A stretch of 50,199 nucleotides of DNA, taken from NCBI GenBank assembly GCA_903921785.1, contig CAIXRH010000308.1:1-50199 (forward strand), given 5' to 3'. The DNA comes from an uncultured Pseudomonadota bacterium. GTDB lineage: Bacteria; Myxococcota_A; UBA796; SXON01. The position numbers and the translations under genes were made by a program. The notes under the pieces were generated by a model, which did not search any database, was not told the origin of the DNA, and saw nothing but the letters and a program-made list of their open reading frames with translations. Below are positions 9,969 to 19,821 of the stretch, piece after piece (position 1 is the first letter of the stretch; each line of letters opens with the position of its first letter).

Positions 9969-11303
9969 ATGATCGTGTCCCTGATGCTGCTGGCGTGTAC
10001 TGACTACAACCTCACCGCGCCCAACCAGCCCGACACGGTGGATCCCGAGGCCGATCCCGAAGAAGAGGAGGCCCCTCCGCCGAAGGACCCCGACATCGAG
10101 GTCTCCCCCGCGACGATCGACTTCGGGGACGTGATGCGTGATTGTACGGAGGGCCCGATCCCGGTCACCGTCACCAACAAGGGCCTGGGCACCCTCAAGG
10201 TGCGGGACATCGCGATCTCCGGCTCCGCCGCCGCCAAGTTCTCCGAGAACGGCGCCGCCACCGAGCTCGCGTATGGCGACTCCTACACGTTCGACGTGGA
10301 ATTCACCCCCAGCGCCTACGTCACCTACGAAGTGTCGATCGACATCAACAGCAACGACCCCGACGAAGCGACCACGTCGTTGCCCACCGAGGGCACCGGC
10401 ACCTCGGGCAACATCTACGAAGAGAGCTTCGAGCAGACCTACAACGAAGACCCGATCGACGTGCTCTGGGTCCTCGACAACTCCGGCTCCATGGACGAGT
10501 CGCTGAGCCGGCTCAACGCCCAGCTCGACGTGTTCATCAGCGCGTTCACCAGCCTCGGGCTGGACTATCACATCGGCGTCGTCACCACCGACATGGACGC
10601 CCCGGGCCAGTCTGGCAAGCTCCAGGGCTCACCCACCTACCTGGAAACCACGACGCCCAACCTGATCTCGCTGTTCGAGTCCCGCGCCTCGGTGGGCAGC
10701 GGCGGCTCGGCGGACGAGAAGGGCTTCGACGCGGCCAAGGCCGCCCTCACCTCTCCGCTCTCCACCTCGGAGAACGCCGGCTTCCTCCGCGCCGACTCCA
10801 CGATCTCGGTCATCGTGCTCTCCGACGAGAACGACTCGTCGTCGCAGACCGCTGCCAAGTTCACCAGCTGGTTCGAGTCGCTGCGCACCGACGCTGACAT
10901 GACCTCGTTCAACGCCATCGTGGGCGACAAGGGGCTCGGCTGCACCGACGGCGACATCTGGAGCGGCGACTTCATCGAGGCCGTCGGCGGCGACAAGTAC
11001 ATCGAGGCCGCGAACAACACCGGCGGGTTCTTCGCGAGCATCTGCACGCCCGACTTCAGCGTGATCGTGAAGAACATGGCTCGTTCTTCGGCCGGCATGA
11101 AGTCCACCTTCGAGCTCGCCGAGACCCCCAGCGATCTGAGCCGCATGGTGGTCGAGGTCGATGGCAAGACCATCGCCGCCGACGCGTTCGATGGCTACAC
11201 CTACGACTCCACCGACAACAGCATCACCTTCCACGGCACCGCGTTCCCCGACGGTGGCTCCTCGATCGACGTGTCCTACCCGATCGACGAAACCTGCAAC
11301 TGA
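9969..11303 (+). CDS. VWA-domain lipoprotein
   Basis: A 444-residue protein. The minimal signal MIVSLMLLAC gives lipobox Cys10. An acidic Pro/Glu linker (about 18-42) leads to an Ig-like ASH/choice-of-anchor domain (about 42-145: 'DIEVSPATIDFGDV', 'FTPSAYVTYEVSIDINSND'). Next comes a von Willebrand factor A domain (about 160-360) with the metal-ion site DNSGS at 170-174. The tail is beta-rich with paired Cys. It is probably a surface protein binding a ligand or matrix through divalent metal; such proteins are abundant in myxobacteria. It diverges from the sigma-54 activator and is followed after 28 bp by the arsenosugar pair. The frame is uninterrupted and codon use matches its neighbours. 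Confidence 0.88.
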   Translation: MIVSLMLLACTDYNLTAPNQPDTVDPEADPEEEEAPPPKDPDIEVSPATIDFGDVMRDCTEGPIPVTVTNKGLGTLKVRDIAISGSAAAKFSENGAATELAYGDSYTFDVEFTPSAYVTYEVSIDINSNDPDEATTSLPTEGTGTSGNIYEESFEQTYNEDPIDVLWVLDNSGSMDESLSRLNAQLDVFISAFTSLGLDYHIGVVTTDMDAPGQSGKLQGSPTYLETTTPNLISLFESRASVGSGGSADEKGFDAAKAALTSPLSTSENAGFLRADSTISVIVLSDENDSSSQTAAKFTSWFESLRTDADMTSFNAIVGDKGLGCTDGDIWSGDFIEAVGGDKYIEAANNTGGFFASICTPDFSVIVKNMARSSAGMKSTFELAETPSDLSRMVVEVDGKTIAADAFDGYTYDSTDNSITFHGTAFPDGGSSIDVSYPIDETCN

Positions 11304-11331
11304 TCGCGGCATCTCCCGCCGCGAGGTTCGG

Positions 11332-11664
11332 ATGAGCGAGTACTACAAACATGAGCACCTCACCGGGTTCGGCGGGGTGGCTGCCGCCTCGCCCGAGCTG
11401 GGGAAGAAGTTCTTCGAGTGGTACGGGGCGGTCTTTGAGCCGGGCGCGCTCACCGAGCGCGAGAAGTGCCTCATCGCCCTGGCGGTCGCCCACACCGTGC
11501 AGTGTCCCTACTGCATCGAGGCGTACACCGGAGAGAGCCTCGCCAAGGGCGCCGACCTGGAGCAGATGACCGAGGCGCTGATGGTCGCCACCGCCATCCG
11601 CAGCGGCGCCACCCTGGTGCACGGCATGCAGATGATCGAGAAGGCCAAGAAGCTCGGCGCGTGA
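11332..11664 (+). CDS. Arsenosugar biosynthesis-associated AhpD/carboxymuconolactone decarboxylase-like protein
   Basis: A 110-residue protein of the AhpD-like fold. It has the redox pair C58-x-x-C61 in 'VQCPYCIEAYT' and the conserved 'LTEREKCLIALAVAH' helix. Small proteins of exactly this kind are encoded beside arsS in arsenosugar operons and are described as peroxidase-like. The start ATG at 11332 follows GCGAGG. Its TGA stop overlaps the GTG of arsS (GTGA at 11661-11664), which implies translational coupling. The molecular role in arsenosugar formation is not settled; it may handle a thiol or peroxide step. The usual partner ArsM (arsenite methyltransferase) is not in this window. Confidence 0.88.
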   Translation: MSEYYKHEHLTGFGGVAAASPELGKKFFEWYGAVFEPGALTEREKCLIALAVAHTVQCPYCIEAYTGESLAKGADLEQMTEALMVATAIRSGATLVHGMQMIEKAKKLGA

Positions 11665-12755
11665 CAGACGCCGCGCCCGCCGAGGCCCTCGCGCCCGCCG
11701 AAGCCGAAGCGAGCCCTCACGGGGTCGCGGCGAGCTTGCACGCCCGGGGGAGCCCGCTCGCCCCGGCGGCCACGCAGCTCCGCCGCCTCGCCGAAGCCGC
11801 GCCCGAGCTGCCGGCGTTCGCCGACCGCCTCGCCGCAGCCGGCCTCCCTCCCCTCACCCGCGCCCCGTTGCAGGTCTTCCAGGTCAACCTCGGAAAACTC
11901 TGCAACATGACCTGCCGTCACTGCCACGTGGACGCCGGGCCCGACCGCGCCGCCGAGACCATGTCCCGCGAGACGCTCCAGCTCTGCCTCGACGCCATCG
12001 ACCGCTGCGCCCCCGCCGCGGTGGACGTCACCGGCGGCGCCCCCGAGCTCAACCCGCACTTCCGCTGGTTCGTGGCCGAGTGTGCGGCCCGCGGTCTGCA
12101 CGTGATGGACCGCTGCAACCTCACGGTGCTCACCCTCCCCCGCTTCGTCGATCTGCCCGGCTTCTTCGCCGAGCATGGCGTGGAGGTGGTCGCCTCCCTC
12201 CCCCACTGGCGCCGCCCGTCCACCGACAAACAGCGCGGCGACGGCACCTTCGACCGGAGCATCGACGCGCTGCGTCGCCTCAACGCCGTCGGCTACGGCG
12301 CGGGCGACCCGAGGCGGGTGCTCACGCTGGTGCACAATCCGGTGGGCGCGTTCCTCCCCAGCGGCCAGGCGTCGATGGAGAAGGAGTGGAAGATCGGGCT
12401 CCTTCGCGACCACGACGTCCGCTTCGACCGGCTCATCGCGCTCAACAACATGCCCATCGCGCGCTTCCTCGACAGCCTCGACGCGCAGGGCACCACCGGC
12501 GACTACCTCCGCCAGCTCCACGCGGCGTTCAACCCCGCCGCGGTGCCGGGGCTCATGTGTCGGGACACGGTCTCGATCGGGTGGGACGGCCAGGTCTTCG
12601 ACTGCGACTTCAACCAGATGTTGGAGCTGCCGCTGTCCGGAGTGGGGCACGTGCGCGACCTGAGTCCGGAGCGGCTCGGCCCGCCCGTCACCGCGCGCCA
12701 CTGTTTCGGCTGCACGGCGGGGGCGGGATCGAGCTGCGGCGGCGCCACGACGTAG
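11661..12755 (+). CDS. arsS: Arsenosugar biosynthesis radical SAM protein ArsS
   Basis: A 364-residue radical SAM enzyme. In the proposed pathway ArsS builds the 5'-deoxyadenosyl-derived arsenosugar precursor from a methylated arsenical. The radical SAM cluster motif is C81-x3-C85-x2-C88 ('CNMTCRHCHVDAGP'), followed by 'DVTGGAPELNPHFRWFV' and, late in the protein, a Cys-rich DUF3641-type end ('CFGCTAGAGSSCGG'). Many relatives carry selenocysteine in this tail; here every position is Cys and the frame ends normally at TAG. The GTG start at 11661 overlaps the preceding stop. A 31-bp repeat and a strong hairpin follow the stop codon. Members of the family are very well conserved, so the identification is secure. 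Confidence 0.93.
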   Translation: MTDAAPAEALAPAEAEASPHGVAASLHARGSPLAPAATQLRRLAEAAPELPAFADRLAAAGLPPLTRAPLQVFQVNLGKLCNMTCRHCHVDAGPDRAAETMSRETLQLCLDAIDRCAPAAVDVTGGAPELNPHFRWFVAECAARGLHVMDRCNLTVLTLPRFVDLPGFFAEHGVEVVASLPHWRRPSTDKQRGDGTFDRSIDALRRLNAVGYGAGDPRRVLTLVHNPVGAFLPSGQASMEKEWKIGLLRDHDVRFDRLIALNNMPIARFLDSLDAQGTTGDYLRQLHAAFNPAAVPGLMCRDTVSIGWDGQVFDCDFNQMLELPLSGVGHVRDLSPERLGPPVTARHCFGCTAGAGSSCGGATT

Positions 12756-12785
12756 GGGGCGAGGGGCTGGAGCCGGGCGGACCGG

Positions 12786-12816
12786 CCTGCCCCGCGGCCG
12801 CCGTCGGCGGTCGAGG
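12786..12816 (+). repeat. 31-bp dispersed repeat 'V', copy 1
   Basis: CCTGCC, 11 variable bases, then GTCGGCGGTCGAGG. Related units are at 37377-37406 (30 bp) and, inverted, at 41554-41584 (31 bp). It begins 30 nt after the arsS stop, in the same direction, and overlaps the terminator-like hairpin. Confidence 0.6.
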
Positions 12817-12829
12817 AGCCGCCGACGGC
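12800..12829. terminator. Bidirectional hairpin between convergent genes
   Basis: GCCGTCGGCGG (12800-12810) pairs perfectly with CCGCCGACGGC (12819-12829) across an 8-nt loop. It lies between the stop of arsS and the stop of the channel gene. There is no T-run, so it is not a textbook intrinsic terminator. Confidence 0.6.
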
Positions 12830-12851
12830 GAGCCTGGCTCCCCGGGCCCGA

Positions 12852-14762
12852 TCAGCTCTCCGCCACCACGATCAGCCGGTCATCGGCCGCAAACTTGAGC
12901 CGTGAGCTCTTGTCCGGGTTCACCACCACGCCGTAGGACTCGGCGGACTCGCGCGCCTTCGCCGCGATCTTGTACCCCAGCGCGATCTCGCCGCGGCGCC
13001 GGGCGGCCTCGGTGACCGTGTAGAAGTCGACCTCCACCCCCGGCTTCACGTAGTTGCCGGCCGGCTTGACGTAGATCTCGGAGCCATCGGGATCGAACAG
13101 GTCCTCGAACAGGGGCGCGAGCTCCTTGTTCTCGGAGATCTGGGTGAGCAGCAGGCTCACCAGCTTCTCGCTGACGATGAAGTCGTCCGCGTTGGTGACC
13201 TCCGCCAGCTCCCGGTTGCGCGAATCGAGCATCTCGGTGACGATCGAGAAGTCTTTGTCCGCCTTCTCGGCCATGTCGCGAAGGTGGAGCAAGGTGACGA
13301 GCACCCGGGAGTCGGCGCGCTGGGCCTCGATGCGGTCGGAGCAGAGCACGATGATGTGGTCGTACGCAGCGGGGTCGAGGGCCTCGAGCTGCTTGCGCGA
13401 CGCGGTGTCGCCGCGGACGTACGCCAGCGTCTGGTTGCGGAGCTCCCCGCACTCCTCGCCGAGGCTGGTCTCCTCTTCCGCCAGTTCGCTCACCACGGTG
13501 ATCCGGGAGCTGGGCGCCACGTAGGCGTCCAACCCGTTGACGATGCGCGAAGCACGCCAGTTCCAGCCCAGGATGAGCGTGGACTCCGGCTGGGGCGCCG
13601 CGACGGCGCCCTCCACGATGGCGCCCTCGTCGATCTTCGGCGTGATGCCCGAGAGCTTGATGGTGTCGTCGTCTTCGGAGACGGCGATCACCTTGTCCCC
13701 GGGGCCGATCTTGCGGTCCATCGGGGGGTTGAGCAGCACCTTGCCGTCGGCGGTGCGCAGGCCCATGATCGTGCTGTCTTCGTAGGCGAAGAGGCTCTCG
13801 CCGAAGGTCTTGCCCACGAGGGCGGGCTCTTCCTTGAAGTAGATCTCGTCGCCGCCGAAGTCGAGCAGCTCGGTGTGCACCACCGAGAGCCCGGACTGCC
13901 GACAGGTCTGCACCGTGATGCGGCTGATGAGATCGCCGGCGAGGACGATCTCCGCCTCGTCGCGGCCCACGAGGCGCGCGGCCTCCATATTCGCGGGATC
14001 GCTGATCACCGCAACGACGTGGTACGGCGCCTTGCGGCGCCCGGGCCCGTTGGTGATCGCGAGGATCGACTTGATGACGCTCGCATCGGGGTCCTCGCCC
14101 TCGGGGGAGAGCACGATGATCGACTTCGACGTGTCCACGCTCACCATCGCGAGGTCCGCGAGATCGATCGGGCTGCCGTTGCGGCACACGACGACGGTGG
14201 ACTTGAGGTTCGGAACCCGCTCCCGGATGGCGTCCTCCATCTCCACCTTGTCCATCTCGGCGAGGATCACCACGCACGCCCGGCGCTGGTTCTCGTTGGC
14301 CCCGACGAGCTCGGTGAGGATGGTGAAAACCTGCGGCGACCACCCCAGGATCAGGGTGTGGCCGGTCTCGATCACCTTGGACCGCCCCTTGCGGAGCTCG
14401 TCCACCTTCGCGTCCACGCCGCTGGAGATGACGCCGATGAGCGTGGAGACGATGAAGATGCCGCCGAGGGTGACGGTGAGCATCGACAGCTTGAACCCCC
14501 ACGAACCCTCGTCGCCGCCCATGGTGCCCGAGTCCAGGGTGCGCATGAGGCCGAACCAGAAGGCCTCGATGAAGTCCAGCGGGGTGTCCACCCCCGCGTC
14601 TCCCGCGGGGCCGAGGCCGAGGGCCCAGACGAAGGTGGCGGCGACCGCAAGGAACAGCACCGTGACGACCGACAGCCACCCGATCAGCGCGGGCGTGCCC
14701 TTGGCCATGGAGTTGTCGAACGCGTAGCGAAGGCGCTCTTTCATCGTACTCTGAGCGGACAT
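12852..14762 (-). CDS. CASTOR/POLLUX-type ion channel with tandem RCK/TrkA-N-like domains
   Basis: A 636-residue membrane protein resembling the CASTOR/POLLUX/SYM8 channels of plants and their bacterial homologues. A first membrane span (about 25-50) leads to a pore loop with the filter-like sequence RTLDSGTMGGDEG, then a second span ('FKLSMLTVTLGGIFIVSTLIG', split here by a Lys at its edge). The large cytosolic part has two Rossmann-like RCK modules, the first beginning 'GHTLILGWSP' and the second 'STLILGWNW'. Each is followed by TrkA-C-like beta segments. It should be a cation channel gated by a cytosolic ligand (Ca2+ for the plant proteins; unknown here). I use the ATG at 14762; a longer frame upstream lacks coding character. 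Confidence 0.9.
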   Translation of the reverse strand: MSAQSTMKERLRYAFDNSMAKGTPALIGWLSVVTVLFLAVAATFVWALGLGPAGDAGVDTPLDFIEAFWFGLMRTLDSGTMGGDEGSWGFKLSMLTVTLGGIFIVSTLIGVISSGVDAKVDELRKGRSKVIETGHTLILGWSPQVFTILTELVGANENQRRACVVILAEMDKVEMEDAIRERVPNLKSTVVVCRNGSPIDLADLAMVSVDTSKSIIVLSPEGEDPDASVIKSILAITNGPGRRKAPYHVVAVISDPANMEAARLVGRDEAEIVLAGDLISRITVQTCRQSGLSVVHTELLDFGGDEIYFKEEPALVGKTFGESLFAYEDSTIMGLRTADGKVLLNPPMDRKIGPGDKVIAVSEDDDTIKLSGITPKIDEGAIVEGAVAAPQPESTLILGWNWRASRIVNGLDAYVAPSSRITVVSELAEEETSLGEECGELRNQTLAYVRGDTASRKQLEALDPAAYDHIIVLCSDRIEAQRADSRVLVTLLHLRDMAEKADKDFSIVTEMLDSRNRELAEVTNADDFIVSEKLVSLLLTQISENKELAPLFEDLFDPDGSEIYVKPAGNYVKPGVEVDFYTVTEAARRRGEIALGYKIAAKARESAESYGVVVNPDKSSRLKFAADDRLIVVAES

Positions 14763-14844
14763 CACGGACCCTGGAGAGGCGCGGCGGCTATCCCGCCGCG
14801 CAGGGATTGTCCGCCGGGAAGTGTCGTACTCTGATCGTACGGGC

Positions 14845-15756
14845 TCAGCCCCAGCCGTTCTCCGCGAAGGCCGCGAAGGCCTCGGCGAGGGGCTCCACCC
14901 GGTTCGGCGAGGCGACGACCTCCTGGAACGGCACGAACGCCTCGGTGAGCAGGTCCCGACGTACTTCCACGCAGACCACCCGCCCCGGCCACGCCACGAC
15001 ATGGGCGTAGCCGGTGGTGATCGGGTGCAGCGGGTAGGTGACTCCCTCGGCCATGGGCACGCCGATGGCGGCGAGCGCCTTCCGGAGCGCATCCACCGTG
15101 GGGTCCGGGAGGGCGCGGCTGCCATCGGGCTTGCGGAAGATGAGGTCGACCTCGGGGCGGAGCGGCCACCGTTCGGGGTCGGCGTACGCGGCGTGGAGAT
15201 CGGGCACGATGTTCATCGAGACCTCGACATCCACGCTGCGCGGGGCGTAGGTGTGGAGGAGCACCGCCCGGCCCTCCGCGGCGCAGACCCGGTTGATCGT
15301 CGCCCCGGCCACCGCCTGGTAGGCGGTGTACAGCCCCAGGAGCAAGGCGTGGTCGTCCGGGTGGGTGACCCACGGGGGCACCCCCGGCGTGACCCCCCCG
15401 GCGCGATAGGCCGCGGCATCCCCCCCGAGCACCCGGTTGCAGTCGATGAACGTGCGCGGGATGCGCGAGCGGATGAGGTAGGCCCGCCGCACCGCGCCGG
15501 AGGCACACAGCCGCACCGCCAACGCTTCGCCGAGCTCGGCCGCGCCGGAGTCGGTGTTCACGTGGAAGAAGTCGATCAACCCCGCTGGCAGCGGGCTCTG
15601 GAGCCGCGACGCGACCGCCTCGTACTCCGCGGCGCCCTGCGCGCCGTGGGGGACCTCGATGACCAGGTCGCGAGCGCCCGGCCGGGGGTGGGGCGAGACG
15701 ACATCGACCACGTCGAGCACGTCGGGGACGGAGGCGGGACCAGCCGTGGGGCGCAT
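14845..15756 (-). CDS. N-formylglutamate amidohydrolase-like hydrolase
   Basis: A 303-residue protein. 'LVIEVPHGAQG' near residue 30 matches the first metal/substrate motif of the N-formylglutamate amidohydrolase superfamily. 'FIDCNRVLGG', 'LLLGLYTAYQAVAGATINR' and 'VLLHTYAPRS' match the later conserved blocks, including the His of 'LHTY'. The superfamily hydrolyses amides such as N-formyl-L-glutamate (histidine catabolism), but no hut genes are nearby, so the substrate is uncertain. The start lies 9 bp after the stop of the Y-family polymerase gene, so the two are probably co-transcribed. An 82-bp gap separates it from the channel gene. Confidence 0.75.
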   Translation of the reverse strand: MRPTAGPASVPDVLDVVDVVSPHPRPGARDLVIEVPHGAQGAAEYEAVASRLQSPLPAGLIDFFHVNTDSGAAELGEALAVRLCASGAVRRAYLIRSRIPRTFIDCNRVLGGDAAAYRAGGVTPGVPPWVTHPDDHALLLGLYTAYQAVAGATINRVCAAEGRAVLLHTYAPRSVDVEVSMNIVPDLHAAYADPERWPLRPEVDLIFRKPDGSRALPDPTVDALRKALAAIGVPMAEGVTYPLHPITTGYAHVVAWPGRVVCVEVRRDLLTEAFVPFQEVVASPNRVEPLAEAFAAFAENGWG

Positions 15757-15765
15757 CGGCCATGG

Positions 15766-16989
15766 TTAGCGGGCCGACCGCGCTTGTTCCACCGCGCCGA
15801 GGCGAATGGCGGCGTAGCCAAACCGATCCCGCACCGCGTCGATCGCGGCGGAGGCGCGAGGGCGGGCCGGAGGAAACAGGGGGAGCTGCCGCGCCACGCC
15901 CGGAGCGGGCGCCGGGCTGAGGTTGGCAAGTTGTACGCCGAGGAGCCGCACCCGGCGGCGGCGGTTCCACGACGCGACGAGCAGCGCCATCGCCACCTCC
16001 AGCACATCGCCCTCCGCGTTCGTCGGCGCGCCGGACCGGGCGCGGGTGAGGGTGGTGAAGTCGTCGTACCGAAGCTTCAACGAGACGGTTCGCGCGAACC
16101 CCCCACGCCGACGTAGACGCCAGGTGACCCGCTCCACCAGCCCGCGTAGCGCGTCGTAGACCGGCTGCTCCTGCCCGAGCGCCGCGAAGAAGGTGCGCTC
16201 GTTGGAGAGGCTGCCCTCCGCCACCTCGTCGTGCTCGCGGAACGCGGGGCGATCCCGCTCCGGCAGCGGCCCGGAAGGGCACAGCGACTCCCGCAAGTGC
16301 ATCGCCATCCCCGCCACACGCGAGGGACCGTCGGGCACCGCGTGGAGCTCGCCGAGCGTACGGATGCCCGCCGCGAGCAGGACCTCCTCCGCCTTCGGGC
16401 CGATCCCCGGGAGTTTTCGAACCGGAAGCGGGTCCGCGAAGGCCCGCTCCTCCCCCAACTTCACCATGCGCACGCCCGCCGGCTTCGCCTTCCCGCTCGC
16501 CATCTTGGCGATCGCCCGCGACGGGCCGATGCCGACCGAGGCGGGCAGGCCCGTCTCCACCTGGATGGCCTGCCGCATCTCCCCCACCGTGCGCTCGATG
16601 GTGGCATCGCCATCGACATCGCCCGGGCGGCGGTAGAGGCCATCACACCCCCGGAAGTCGAGGTAGAACTCATCGATGCTGGCGGTACGCACCACGGGGC
16701 ACCACCGCTCGAGGATCTCCTTCACCCGCGCCGCGTAGGGGCCGTAGGTGTCGTGCCGGGTGGGGACGAAGATCGCGTGCGGGGCCAGCTTCGCTGCTTC
16801 GAGGAGGCTCATCCCCGAGTGCACACCGAGCGGGCGCACCTCGTAGCTGCACGAGGTGACCACCCCGCGATCCCCCTTGTGCCCGCCCACGATCACCGGC
16901 TGCCCCACGAGCCGGGGCTCCAAAAGCCGCTCGACGGACACGAAGAACGTGTCGAGGTCGAGGCAGGCGAGGCGCGCGAGGGGTGTCAC
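15766..16989 (-). CDS. dinB: DNA polymerase IV (Y-family, DinB-type)
   Basis: A 407-residue error-prone polymerase for lesion bypass. The catalytic carboxylates are visible: Asp11 in 'CLDLDTFFVSVE', and Asp106-Glu107 in 'ASIDEFYLDF'. The steric-gate aromatic pair F15-F16 follows the first motif. 'SCSYEVRPLGVHSGMS' is the conserved fingers motif. The helix-hairpin-helix 'KLPGIGPKAEEVLLAAGI' and the little-finger domain follow. There is no beta-clamp peptide I am sure of, although 'QLPLF' near residue 380 fits the QLxLF consensus. The GTG at 16989 sits 7 nt after a TACATC hexamer that has a TTGCAC -35 at 17 bp, a convincing leaderless promoter. No LexA box is evident. Confidence 0.93.
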   Translation of the reverse strand: MTPLARLACLDLDTFFVSVERLLEPRLVGQPVIVGGHKGDRGVVTSCSYEVRPLGVHSGMSLLEAAKLAPHAIFVPTRHDTYGPYAARVKEILERWCPVVRTASIDEFYLDFRGCDGLYRRPGDVDGDATIERTVGEMRQAIQVETGLPASVGIGPSRAIAKMASGKAKPAGVRMVKLGEERAFADPLPVRKLPGIGPKAEEVLLAAGIRTLGELHAVPDGPSRVAGMAMHLRESLCPSGPLPERDRPAFREHDEVAEGSLSNERTFFAALGQEQPVYDALRGLVERVTWRLRRRGGFARTVSLKLRYDDFTTLTRARSGAPTNAEGDVLEVAMALLVASWNRRRRVRLLGVQLANLSPAPAPGVARQLPLFPPARPRASAAIDAVRDRFGYAAIRLGAVEQARSAR

Positions 16990-16996
16990 CTGAACA

Positions 16997-17025
16997 GATG
17001 TATCGCAACCCCACCGACTGTGCAA
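16997..17025 (-). promoter_or_regulatory. Promoter of dinB, leaderless
   Basis: On the minus strand, TTGCAC (17020-17025), a 17-bp spacer, then TACATC (16997-17002), which ends 7 nt before the GTG start at 16989. This is the best-formed sigma-70-like promoter in the window. There is no room for a Shine-Dalgarno sequence in the transcript. Confidence 0.6.
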
Positions 17026-17063
17026 GCGTTCAGTAGGCCTCCGCGCGATCGCCCCGGTCGCGC

Positions 17064-17116
17064 CGCCGACGTTTGTCCTGGCTCGCGAGGGTGGAGGAGG
17101 GCCGGGAGGGGGAACC
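17064..17116 (-). repeat. 53-bp dispersed repeat 'S', copy 2
   Basis: Same 53-bp layout as the copy at 7035-7087, with CTCGCGAGCCAGGAC intact. It starts 32 nt downstream of the stop codon of the S9 peptidase gene, in the same orientation. Confidence 0.82.
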
Positions 17117-17148
17117 CTCATTTTCGTCGTCGAACCGCGAGCGACCGC

Positions 17149-19101
<1,953 letters not shown>

Positions 19102-19107
19102 CCCCGA

Positions 19108-19113
19108 ACGGTA
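19108..19113 (-). promoter_or_regulatory. -10-like hexamer TACCGT, leaderless arrangement
   Basis: GGATACCGT on the minus strand, followed by TCGGGG and the ATG at 19101. The spacing is exactly 6 nt and the hexamer has the TAnnnT form. Confidence 0.5.
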
Positions 19114-19151
19114 TCCGGTGGCGGCGATCGGCACACCGGGACCGGGCGGAG

Positions 19152-19157
19152 TAGCCT
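19152..19157 (+). promoter_or_regulatory. -10-like hexamer TAGCCT, leaderless arrangement
   Basis: TAGCCT is followed by TGCACC and the ATG at 19164 (6 nt). It shares the 62-bp divergent gap with the hexamer of the S9 peptidase gene. Confidence 0.5.
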
Positions 19158-19163
19158 TGCACC

Positions 19164-19760
19164 ATGCTCCTCCTCGACAACAACGTGTGGTTCTCCCTGG
19201 AGCCGTCCGGGTGGGTCCTGCCAGTGGTCGCGGGGGCGGGGCTGGGGATCGCCACCCTCGCCGGGGTGATCTTCGCGGGGTCCTGCCTGTGGGCGGCGGC
19301 CACGCGGGGCGGAACGCGCCGGGAACGGCTGCAATCGCTGGCCTGGGGCCTCGGCGCGGGCGGCCTGGTCCTCTGGGGGGTCGGGGACTTCGGGCGCCAG
19401 CTCGCCGATCCCCTGTTCGCGCTCGACGACGACTTCGCGGCCGTCCGGCTCTCGGGCACCGAGCTGCGACTGGTGCCGGGCGCGGGCGACGAGGTCGCGA
19501 GGCCCGTCGCCGATCTTCGCGGCGTGGAGCTGTCCTGCGACGCCGAACGGGTCTCCGGAGAGGAAGACTGGCGCTGCCGACGAAGCGTGAGGCTGACCTG
19601 GGCCGACGGAGCGGTCTCTCGGGGCGGCGACACGCTCCAGGGCGGGTGGCACGCGTGCCCAGACGCCCTCACGATCCCCAGGGCGGACGCCCAATCTCTG
19701 CTGGTCGCCGCCGGCCGTCCCGACGCGCTCGTCGTCCATGACCACTGCGCCGCTCGCTGA
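19164..19760 (+). CDS. Membrane protein of unknown function
   Basis: A 198-residue protein with two predicted membrane spans near the N-terminus (about residues 18-45, 'WVLPVVAGAGLGIATLAGVIFAG' region, and about 60-75, 'LGAGGLVLWGVG'). A soluble C-terminal domain (about 85-198) is beta-rich, with Cys residues at around 127 and 136 and in the tail. I recognise no family. The leaderless-type start supports the ATG at 19164. It is followed by another small protein of unknown function after 61 bp, possibly in the same transcript. Confidence 0.65.
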   Translation: MLLLDNNVWFSLEPSGWVLPVVAGAGLGIATLAGVIFAGSCLWAAATRGGTRRERLQSLAWGLGAGGLVLWGVGDFGRQLADPLFALDDDFAAVRLSGTELRLVPGAGDEVARPVADLRGVELSCDAERVSGEEDWRCRRSVRLTWADGAVSRGGDTLQGGWHACPDALTIPRADAQSLLVAAGRPDALVVHDHCAAR

Positions 19761-19821
19761 GGTGAGGGCCCTTCGGGAAAATTCAGGCGAACCGCGGCCC
19801 ACCTGAGTTGTCGAGGCCCGC

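Noticed and set aside
12700-12755. Possible selenocysteine codon in the arsS tail
   Set aside because: All tail positions are Cys codons and the frame ends at a TAG; there is no in-frame TGA to recode.
12852-15125. Longer version of the CASTOR-like channel starting at 15125
   Set aside because: The extension overlaps the amidohydrolase-like gene and is Arg/Ser/Pro-rich shadow sequence; the natural start is the ATG at 14762.
15763-15768. TAACCA hexamer 6 nt before the amidohydrolase-like start, as another leaderless promoter
   Set aside because: Its TAA is the stop codon of dinB, so the TA is explained by that. The gene is probably read from the dinB transcript.
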